From: an uncultured bacterium
GTDB lineage: Bacteria > Patescibacteriota > Microgenomatia > UBA8517
Reading direction: 5' to 3'
NCBI GenBank assembly: GCA_937928235.1
Contig: CALEZE010000108.1
Span: 1 to 5,020 of the forward strand
Length of the DNA: 5,020 nucleotides
Below are positions 1-5,020 of the stretch, in pieces. The stretch's first letter is position 1. The number at the start of each line of letters is the position of its first letter. The notes below the pieces were generated by a model. The model was not told the origin of the DNA, ran no database searches, and worked only from the letters and a program-made list of their open reading frames with translations. Made by a program: the position numbers and the translations under genes.

Positions 1-66
1 GTGGGGGGCATGTTTGGAATTTCTGGTCCGCCGTCTCTTCCTTCTGACATATTGGGATTATTTTAA
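1..66 (+). CDS. Possible C-terminal end of an upstream gene (partial)
   Basis: From the first base, frame 1 stays open for 21 codons and stops at TAA (64-66). The peptide has a Gly/Pro/Leu/Ile-rich character (starts VGGMFGISGPP, ends DILGLF), which would suit the tail of a small membrane protein after its last hydrophobic segment. No family can be named from so little. Frame 2 is also open from the edge, to a TAG at 146-148. Its peptide is Cys- and Arg/Lys-rich with no recognisable character, so I prefer frame 1, but this is a judgement on composition only. If frame 1 is right, the upstream gene lies on the same strand and ends 99 bases before the PrgI-like gene. That would make this the widest gap in the cluster. 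Confidence 0.4.
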   Translation: MGGMFGISGPPSLPSDILGLF

Positions 67-93
67 CATGGGTAAGGGTAAAGACAAAAGCAT

Positions 94-132
94 GTGTGAA
101 AAAGGGAGACACTTGCGAAAGAACCTTCACAC
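94..132. repeat. Inverted repeat, hairpin-capable, in the leader
   Basis: GTGTGAA at 94-100 is exactly complementary to TTCACAC at 126-132, separated by 25 bases. The stem could extend inward by a GG/CC pair (104-105 with 124-125) across a three-A bulge. There is no following T-run, so it does not look like an intrinsic terminator. The candidate -35 element at 113-118 lies in the loop. That would suit an operator with two half-sites flanking a promoter, or an RNA hairpin if transcription comes from upstream. A 7-base match at this distance can occur by chance. Confidence 0.3.
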
Positions 133-140
133 GCTAGGCT
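113..140 (+). promoter_or_regulatory. Weak candidate sigma-70-type promoter
   Basis: TTGCGA at 113-118 matches four of six -35 consensus bases. After 16 bases comes TAGGCT at 135-140, which keeps the three best-conserved -10 bases (first T, second A, last T). Transcription would begin near 147-148, leaving a leader of about 18 bases before the ATG at 166. An AT-rich stretch (TTAATTTA, 140-147) could serve as an alternative -10 region but has no well-spaced -35. Matches of this quality are common by chance. The main support is position in the only gap ahead of the gene cluster. Confidence 0.2.
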
Positions 141-165
141 TAATTTAGTAACAAAACATCTGTCC

Positions 166-1287
166 ATGGAACAACATCCTATTCCGCAACAAATTTCCTC
201 TTACCAGTTCCGCTTGGTGGGGGATATGACTTTAAAGCAATTTTTTCAAATTGCTGGTGGCGCATTGATTTCACTTCTCATCTACTCAAGCGGTTTGCAT
301 GCTCTTATTAAGTGGCCCCTTATTCTTTTCTTTACGCTTTTTGGTGTGGCGCTTGCCTTTCTTCCTTTTGAAGACAGGCCTTTAGAAAAGTGGGTCATTG
401 CATTTTTCAGGTCCGTTTATTCACCCACCATCTACAACTGGGGCGGTGCAAGAACCAGCGCCAAGTTTTTCCAGGATGAGGCAAAAGCTCCGGAAGACAA
501 GGTTTTGGCGCCACAAGGGGAAGAGGCACTTAAAGAATATTTGAAAACGCCGACAGGAAGAGGGGCACGGTTTGCAAAAACCCTGGAAGATGCCGAAAAA
601 GCATTTTTAAGTTCCGTAACGGGTCTTTTTGGAAGGGGCGGAGAAGCCCAAGCGCCGGCCCAACCTGTGCAGACACAACCACAGCCAGCGCCCGCCCAAA
701 CCGTTCCGCAACCACAAGTACAAGCGCATCAGCAACAACCCTCTCAACCGGCTCCGCAACAGTCGGGCGGGGAAAGCAGGGTAAAAATCCCTAAGACAGA
801 ACTCATCTCTGTAGAAAAAACAGCCACCAACCAAGAACCACAACAGCAAACAGAGAAACCACAGACCCCGGCAGACGCTGTTGTGCAAAGTGTCCTCAAC
901 TCCAAACCCCAAGCCAGGGTGGAGGAACCAAAAGCACCCACCCAACAAGCAAACTTTAGTGAAGAGGCCGCCCCTCCAAGTCCTCCAGGTAGGGAAAACA
1001 CCATAACAGGACAAACACTAGATGCCGCAGGAAAAATTGTGGAAGGGGCAATTCTTGAAATTAAAGACACTGCGGGGCGCCCAGTTAGGGCTGTTAAAAC
1101 AAACAAGCTTGGTCATTTTATTGTGGTTACACCTTTGTCTAATGGAATGTATGAGATTGTTACAGAGAAGGGGAACCTAGAATTTCCAAACCTTACCTTC
1201 GAAGCCAAGGGGGAAATTATCCCGCCCATTGCAATAAGGGCAAGAAACGCACTTGAAACAAACGGCCAAGAAAACGCATCGCAATGA
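166..1287 (+). CDS. PrgI-family T4SS membrane protein with C-terminal carboxypeptidase-regulatory-like domain
   Basis: A 373-residue protein in three parts. Residues 1-90 look like the PrgI family, the VirB3-like inner-membrane subunit of conjugation and type IV secretion systems. They have the usual opening (IPQQIS followed by FRLVGDMTLKQF, residues 6-26), two adjacent hydrophobic segments (about 27-48 and 51-68) and an amphipathic helix after the second (about 72-85). Residues 90-160 are charged and helical in character. Residues 161-199 are Pro/Gln/Ala low complexity, continuing as a probably disordered linker to about 275. Residues 278-358 resemble a carboxypeptidase-regulatory-like beta-sandwich: ITGQ, then DAAGKIVEGAILEI, a TNKLGHF turn and an NGMYEI strand. 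PrgI proteins without the extra domain are only about 100-130 residues long. Known family role: VirB3-type proteins anchor the VirB4 ATPase at the membrane, which fits virB4 two genes downstream. The ATG at 166 is chosen because the family homology begins at once, although no Shine-Dalgarno site precedes it. The stop overlaps the next start (ATGA). The function of the C-terminal domain is inference. Confidence 0.85.
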   Translation: MEQHPIPQQISSYQFRLVGDMTLKQFFQIAGGALISLLIYSSGLHALIKWPLILFFTLFGVALAFLPFEDRPLEKWVIAFFRSVYSPTIYNWGGARTSAKFFQDEAKAPEDKVLAPQGEEALKEYLKTPTGRGARFAKTLEDAEKAFLSSVTGLFGRGGEAQAPAQPVQTQPQPAPAQTVPQPQVQAHQQQPSQPAPQQSGGESRVKIPKTELISVEKTATNQEPQQQTEKPQTPADAVVQSVLNSKPQARVEEPKAPTQQANFSEEAAPPSPPGRENTITGQTLDAAGKIVEGAILEIKDTAGRPVRAVKTNKLGHFIVVTPLSNGMYEIVTEKGNLEFPNLTFEAKGEIIPPIAIRARNALETNGQENASQ

Positions 1288-2054
1288 AAATTGATATGTC
1301 AATAATAAAGATCCCTTATGTCACCCTGCCAGACAGACCACTGACAAGCATTAGTCAAAGACACCTTCCCATAGCAGATATTGCCGAAGACATTGTGCTT
1401 TTTAAAGATGGGGGAGCGGCACTTGTAATGGAGTCTTCCTCTCTTAACTTTGGCCTTCTTAGCGAAAAGGAACAGCAAGCAGTCATCGCCGCTTATGCGG
1501 CCCTTCTTAATTCCCTTTCTTTTTCCATACAAATAATGGTCCGCTCTCAGAAGAAAGATATTTCTGTTTACCTACGACATCTTGAAGAAGCGGAAGGGAA
1601 AATAACCAATGAAAAACTACTTCACTTAATGCGTGGGTACAAACAGTTCATTACAGAAACAGTCAAAAAGAAAAATGTACTTGGCAAAAGGTTTTATATA
1701 GTTATTCCCTTTAGTCCGCTTGAAATGGGTTTTTCAAGAGCTGTTAGCTCCTCCACCAGAGGAAGTAAGCCCCTCCCGTACCCTAAAAGCTATGTTATTA
1801 AGAAAGCAAAAGTGGCACTTTACCCAAAGCGCGACCATTTAATAAGGCAAGGGGGAAGGCTCGGTTTGCAACTAAAACAACTCTCCACGAACGAGCTCAT
1901 AGAACTTTATTACGACATTTATAACCCAGAAATGCCCGAGAAAGTGGAAGCGATTCCTGGAGAGAGTTCCGCAGAAGAAGACCGCACAACAGCAGAAGAA
2001 GGCCGCCAGCCTGTAGAAGCCTTTGGCCCAGAGGGAGGACAAAATGAAGCTTAA
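1284..2054 (+). CDS. TraC-like / VirB4 N-terminal-domain-like protein
   Basis: A 256-residue soluble protein with no signal peptide or membrane segment. Residues 37-50 (IVLFKDGGAALVME) form a beta-hairpin-like start, followed by a helix (60-78) and a strand (about 80-87). Residues 192-215 carry a pattern I associate with the end of VirB4/TraC N-terminal domains: a Gly-Leu, then a leucine-spaced helix, then ELYYDIYNP. There is no Walker A or B motif, so it cannot be an ATPase by itself. In family terms it matches the small TraC-like proteins encoded between PrgI and VirB4. It plausibly supplies an N-terminal module that other systems have fused to the ATPase. The last 40 or so residues (216-256) are acidic, Glu/Gly-rich and probably disordered; their DNA also contains the virB4 ribosome-binding site. 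The start ATG overlaps the PrgI-like stop by 4 bases, suggesting coupled translation. A second ATG at 1296 is possible. Neither start has a clear Shine-Dalgarno site. The family call is fairly firm, the role inferred. Confidence 0.72.
   Translation: MKIDMSIIKIPYVTLPDRPLTSISQRHLPIADIAEDIVLFKDGGAALVMESSSLNFGLLSEKEQQAVIAAYAALLNSLSFSIQIMVRSQKKDISVYLRHLEEAEGKITNEKLLHLMRGYKQFITETVKKKNVLGKRFYIVIPFSPLEMGFSRAVSSSTRGSKPLPYPKSYVIKKAKVALYPKRDHLIRQGGRLGLQLKQLSTNELIELYYDIYNPEMPEKVEAIPGESSAEEDRTTAEEGRQPVEAFGPEGGQNEA
2031..2039 (+). promoter_or_regulatory. Ribosome-binding site that decides the virB4 start
   Basis: GAGGGAGGA ends four bases before the ATG at 2044 and is the only strong Shine-Dalgarno-like sequence seen at a gene start in this window. 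It supports ATG 2044 over the in-frame TTG at 2023, which lies upstream of this site and lacks one of its own. The site is embedded in the acidic tail of the preceding gene, where it encodes Pro-Glu-Gly-Gly. Confidence 0.75.
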
Positions 2055-3921
2055 TCTTTTCAGTAAAAAACAAAAGGAGGAGAAAAAAGAGGAACCAAAA
2101 GCCGTTAACGGCGAGGCCGCTCATCAGGTTGTTCCCAACACACCAGCGGAAGCTGTCCTGGACAAAGCTGAAGACAAGCCAGAAGTTGTAAACCCTCTTA
2201 TTTCTTTGGACAAACAGGAGATGGGTTTGCTAGATGTAATTGCTCCAGAGAAACTAGAGATTGATTTTGATTTTGTCAAAATAAACGATGTTTACTTTAG
2301 GACCCTTTTTGTTTCCGGATATCCGCGTTTTGTAAACCCTGGGTGGCTTGAGCCAATAGTTAATTTCGACAGCTCCCTTGATGTGTCTTTTTACATTTAC
2401 CCCATTGAAGGTAAAAGTGTCTTGGACGACCTGAGGCGAAAAATTGCTGAAATGGAGGCGGAGATTGGAACAGACCTTCAGAGAGGAAAGATCGTGGATC
2501 CTTCAACACAAGCAAAGCTGGAGGATGCAAGAAGTTTGCAAGAGCAGCTAGTTAAAGGCTCGGAGCGCTTCTTTGAGTTTTCTTTCTATATAACTATTCC
2601 CGCAAGGAACCTTGAAGAACTTAACCACAAAACACGCCAGGTAACTTCCACCCTCGGGTCTCTTTTAATGGTTGCCAAAAGCGCAACTCTAGACATGGAA
2701 AACGGGCTTTTGTCTACAGTTCCTTTTGGCCGGGACAAACTTTCCATCACTAGAAACATGGACACCACAAGCCTTGCCACCACATTTCCTTTAACTTCCG
2801 CTGAACTTTCAAGTGATAATGGAATCCTTTATGGAATAAATTCCCAAAACGAATCTTTCATCATCTTTGACAGGTTTTCCCTGGAAAATTCCAACATGAC
2901 AATATTTGCTACCTCCGGTGCCGGTAAAAGTTATTTTGTGAAACTTGAAGCCATGCGCTCCCTCATGCTTGGGTCCGAGGTAATAGTTATTGACCCTGAG
3001 AGCGAATATAAAGATCTAACGGAAGCCGTTGGGGGAGAATTTATCTCCTTCTCCTTTAACTCCCAAAGTAAAATAAACCCTTTTGACTTAGCAGATGTAT
3101 ACGAAGAAGGGGAGAACCAGCTGGGGCTAAAAATACTGACACTCCACTCGCTTTTTAAAGTCATAATGGGAGAACTTAACGCAACACAGGAAGCGCTCCT
3201 TGACCGGGCACTGGTTGCCACCTACCGGGCAAAAGGAATAACCCAAGACCCAGCAACCCAAAAGAACGAGCCGCCTTTGATGGAGGACCTCTACAAACAG
3301 CTCGTAGGGATGGAAACAGCGGAGGCAAAAGACTTAGCAGCAAGAATAGAAAAGTTCGTAAGGGGAAGTTTCGTGGGAATATTTGACCAGCAAACAAATA
3401 TCAACATTAAAAACCCCTTCACTGTTTTTTCCGTCAAAGACCTACAAGAATCCCTCAGGCCAATTGCTATGTTTATTATTCTAGACTTTATTTGGACAAG
3501 GGTGCAGAAGGACCTTAAAAGAAGAATCCTTGTGGTTGATGAGGCCTGGCACATGATGAGGTACCCTGACACGGCACAGTTTCTTTGGAGTGTCGTTAAA
3601 AGGGCTAGAAAATACTTCCTTGGCTTAACCACTATAACGCAAGATGTGGAGGACTTTTTGGCTCAGGACATAGGTAAGGCGATTGTGACAAACTCTGCCC
3701 TTAGACTGCTTCTCAAACAGTCACCGGCGGCAATAGACCGTGTTGGTGAGGTGTTTTACTTGTCCCAAGGAGAAAAGCAGCTTTTGCTTGCTGCAAATGT
3801 TGGTGAAGGAATATTCTTTGCTGGACCACACCATGCACCCATCAGGGTGGTTGCAAGCGAGGAAGAGCACAAACTCATAAATACTAGGCCGCAAGATAAG
3901 CAAGATGGCAACACAAATTAA
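2044..3921 (+). CDS. virB4: VirB4-family type IV secretion ATPase
   Basis: A 625-residue cytoplasmic ATPase, counted from the ATG at 2044, that would energise assembly and substrate transfer in a type IV secretion or conjugation machine. Residues 1-65 are Lys/Glu-rich and probably flexible. Residues 69-280 are the VirB4 N-terminal domain, with a charged helical pair (125-172) typical of these proteins. The C-terminal RecA-like motor shows Walker A ATSGAGKS (289-296, Lys295) and the VirB4 signature IDPESEY (316-322). It also has NPFDL (345-349), Walker B ILVVDEAW (495-502, Asp499 and catalytic Glu500), and a TTITQD motif with Gln533. NSALRLLLKQ (550-559) has Arg554 as a possible arginine finger. 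All key residues are present, so it should be active. It is shorter than Agrobacterium VirB4 (about 790 residues), partly because an N-terminal portion may be encoded by the preceding TraC-like gene, whose end it overlaps by 11 bases. A VirD4/TraG coupling ATPase is less likely because there are no N-terminal membrane helices and the DPESEY region is VirB4-type. Confidence 0.93.
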   Translation: MKLNLFSKKQKEEKKEEPKAVNGEAAHQVVPNTPAEAVLDKAEDKPEVVNPLISLDKQEMGLLDVIAPEKLEIDFDFVKINDVYFRTLFVSGYPRFVNPGWLEPIVNFDSSLDVSFYIYPIEGKSVLDDLRRKIAEMEAEIGTDLQRGKIVDPSTQAKLEDARSLQEQLVKGSERFFEFSFYITIPARNLEELNHKTRQVTSTLGSLLMVAKSATLDMENGLLSTVPFGRDKLSITRNMDTTSLATTFPLTSAELSSDNGILYGINSQNESFIIFDRFSLENSNMTIFATSGAGKSYFVKLEAMRSLMLGSEVIVIDPESEYKDLTEAVGGEFISFSFNSQSKINPFDLADVYEEGENQLGLKILTLHSLFKVIMGELNATQEALLDRALVATYRAKGITQDPATQKNEPPLMEDLYKQLVGMETAEAKDLAARIEKFVRGSFVGIFDQQTNINIKNPFTVFSVKDLQESLRPIAMFIILDFIWTRVQKDLKRRILVVDEAWHMMRYPDTAQFLWSVVKRARKYFLGLTTITQDVEDFLAQDIGKAIVTNSALRLLLKQSPAAIDRVGEVFYLSQGEKQLLLAANVGEGIFFAGPHHAPIRVVASEEEHKLINTRPQDKQDGNTN

Positions 3922-5020
3922 ACCAACACTAGAGTTTGCCAGAAGCCTTTATGACGGGCTTGTGGCCTTTTTTCCTGTAGATACTCTTAAAGAAGCGGGT
4001 AAAAAATATCAACCGGCAAACACCTGGAAAGGGTGGGCGAGAGAGGATTTTGAAATGTATGTAAGGAGGGTCACCGTAACCAATTCCGTACCAGAGGCGG
4101 CTGCTGAAGTTAAGCGCTGGATGTATGATCTGGAACACGGAAGCACCCCTTCTAACATGCCCCCGCAAGACTTAATTAATGCGGCAACAGAAGCAGAAGT
4201 TGCACAAAAATCAGGAAATAAGTTCGAAACACAAAAGGCAAACAAAGAGCTTCTACTAAAAGCAGAAAAACACGCAGAAAAAGTGGAGAGGGAAGTCTTT
4301 GAAGCAAAACCACGGGGCGAAACACCTCAGCAAGCCCCGGCTACCGAAAGTGTACAAATTGAGAGTCCACAACTTGCAACAGAAGGGCAACTAGCAAGCG
4401 ATCAAAATATTTTCCTTGCAGTTACCAAGTCTGCCAATAAAAGCTTGCCTGGCTTTTTCTCCCGCGTTGCCTATTCACCTTTTAGGGCTTTTTACTCCGC
4501 AGGGGCCGCTGAAATGGCCGAAACAAATCCTGCCGGGGCAACGGCCGCCAAACTAACTTTTGGCCAAGGGATAAGGTCTTCGCAGTTAAAAAGCGCTATT
4601 GATGCACACCCAAATCTCTCCGCTGGTACGCAAAAAAGGCTGATGGGGCTTTTCAATATGATGAGAAGCTACGAACAAGGGTCTCAGGTAATGGTTGCTC
4701 TTTCTCAGAGAAGATTTTTGGTACAAAATGTCAGTTTTACTTTTGACCTACAAAAACTGGGTGTCTCTCAAGCACAAGCATTTTCTCTTCAACCAACTGG
4801 AGGGGCGTTCTCTTTCCCCCAAGCACAACTTTCTCCTCGGGGAGTCTTTGGGGCAATGGGGAGACAGCTCTTTGGAAAAGTTGCGGGCAAGGCCTTAAAC
4901 GGCATGCTTTCCAAAGGGCTGGGAACCGCCGCCAGTGGAGCATTAAAAGCGCTCACCGGAAGTAACCCTGTGGGGCTCTTGGCACTTGGTGCAGAAAAAA
5001 TTTTAGGGTGGATAAAAAAC
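3905..5020 (+). CDS. Unrecognised Ala/Gln-rich protein of the T4SS cluster (3' end beyond window)
   Basis: An open frame from ATG 3905 runs 372 codons to the window edge without a stop, so the C-terminus is missing. The start overlaps the end of virB4 by 17 bases; only a weak purine stretch (AAGATAAGCAAG) precedes it, so coupling to virB4 is likely. I do not recognise a family. Residues 1-80 look folded and helical, with several Trp and aromatic residues (AFFPVDTL, TWKGWARED, KRWMYDLEHG). Residues 92-137 form a strongly charged Lys/Glu/Ala helix that may be a coiled coil. Residues 139-166 are a Pro/Gln/Thr/Ser linker, and 169-285 a second helical part (PGFFSRVAYSPFRAFYSAG; QKRLMGLFNMMRSYEQG). 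Residues 313-372 are Gly/Ala/Leu/Lys-rich and amphipathic, perhaps leading to a membrane segment just beyond the edge. There is no signal peptide and no clear membrane helix in the visible part. Position suggests a secretion-machine component or accessory factor. A secreted substrate is an alternative. Coding reality is strongly supported by frame length and junction; function is unknown. Confidence 0.8.
   Translation, partial: MATQIKPTLEFARSLYDGLVAFFPVDTLKEAGKKYQPANTWKGWAREDFEMYVRRVTVTNSVPEAAAEVKRWMYDLEHGSTPSNMPPQDLINAATEAEVAQKSGNKFETQKANKELLLKAEKHAEKVEREVFEAKPRGETPQQAPATESVQIESPQLATEGQLASDQNIFLAVTKSANKSLPGFFSRVAYSPFRAFYSAGAAEMAETNPAGATAAKLTFGQGIRSSQLKSAIDAHPNLSAGTQKRLMGLFNMMRSYEQGSQVMVALSQRRFLVQNVSFTFDLQKLGVSQAQAFSLQPTGGAFSFPQAQLSPRGVFGAMGRQLFGKVAGKALNGMLSKGLGTAASGALKALTGSNPVGLLALGAEKILGWIKN

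Larger units (their letters stand above)
67..165 (+). other. Leader region upstream of the PrgI-like gene
   Basis: These 99 bases hold no convincing gene. They contain a two-copy GGGTAA tandem (70-81), an inverted repeat (94-132) and a weak candidate promoter (113-140). The bases just before the ATG at 166 (AACATCTGTCC) contain no purine-rich Shine-Dalgarno sequence. Translation of the first gene would therefore rely on a weak site, a short leader or another mechanism, whereas virB4 downstream has a good site. This is the only non-coding stretch of any size in the window, so it is where control of the cluster is most likely to sit if it starts here. Confidence 0.5.

Noticed and set aside
70..81. 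GGGTAA tandem, two copies
   Set aside because: Only two six-base units in a purine-rich stretch; too short to support a repeat array or a regulatory iteron.
68..148. Small basic peptide (26 codons) starting at ATG 68
   Set aside because: No ribosome-binding site, no family resemblance, and it spans the inverted repeat and candidate promoter; random short frames of this size are expected.
721..770. CAA/CAG-rich stretch considered as a nucleotide microsatellite
   Set aside because: The codons vary and no exact unit repeats; it reflects Gln/Pro composition of the protein linker rather than a DNA repeat.
607..1106. Two long antisense open frames (607-1014 and 744-1106) opposite the PrgI-like gene
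   Set aside because: They mirror the Pro/Gln-rich linker, whose CAA/CAG/CCN codons rarely yield stop codons on the other strand; the resulting Leu/Trp/Gly/Cys-rich peptides look artefactual.
2023..2043. TTG at 2023 as the virB4 start, giving seven extra residues
   Set aside because: The strong ribosome-binding site at 2031-2039 lies downstream of this codon and is correctly placed for the ATG at 2044.
2101..2112. Perfect 12-base palindrome GCCGTTAACGGC near the start of virB4
   Set aside because: It sits within coding sequence for Ala-Val-Asn-Gly in the flexible N-terminus, occurs once and has no partner site; chance is a sufficient explanation.
3291..3632. 113-codon antisense frame opposite the VirB4 motor domain
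   Set aside because: It overlaps the region leading up to and including the conserved Walker B motif on the other strand and has no independent protein features.
4695..4898. Open frame of 67 codons on the + strand inside the fourth gene
   Set aside because: It lies in another frame within the long open reading frame from 3905, has no ribosome-binding site and no recognisable protein character; it is a shadow.

Overview
The window reads as one segment of a compact, single-strand gene cluster encoding the cytoplasmic and inner-membrane core of a type IV secretion (conjugation-like) machine. Everything supportable lies on the + strand. Three complete genes and one gene cut by the right edge overlap head to tail. 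They are a PrgI-family membrane protein carrying an extra C-terminal beta-sandwich domain, a small stand-alone TraC-like (VirB4 N-domain-like) protein, a VirB4-type ATPase with all its nucleotide-binding motifs, and an unrecognised Ala/Gln-rich protein.

Layout: positions 1-66 may be the last codons of an upstream gene. Positions 67-165 are a short non-coding leader with a hairpin-capable inverted repeat and a weak candidate promoter. Positions 166-1287 hold the PrgI-like gene, 1284-2054 the TraC-like gene, 2044-3921 virB4, and 3905-5020 the start of the unknown gene, still open at the window end. The junctions overlap by 4, 11 and 17 bases, so one transcript with translational coupling is the simplest reading.

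Organism: the order PrgI, small TraC-like protein, short VirB4, then a poorly conserved large protein matches my recollection of Patescibacteria (Candidate Phyla Radiation, for example Microgenomates-like lineages). Very short intergenic spaces and few strong Shine-Dalgarno sites fit too. This is an inference from gene order and protein style; no marker gene is present. A gram-positive-type conjugative element is the main alternative. The reading frames are intact under standard bacterial code. The PrgI-like gene ends on TGA, a mild argument against the lineages that read TGA as glycine.

How the parts would work together: the VirB4 ATPase would dock at the membrane on the PrgI/VirB3-like protein and power assembly or substrate transfer. 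The TraC-like protein looks like a detached VirB4 N-terminal domain and may complete or regulate the ATPase. The fourth gene product is a candidate accessory or structural component of the same machine, placed there only by position. No pilin, VirB6, VirB8, VirD4 or relaxase is visible in this window. I see no RNA genes, CRISPR array, insertion sequence or convincing terminator.
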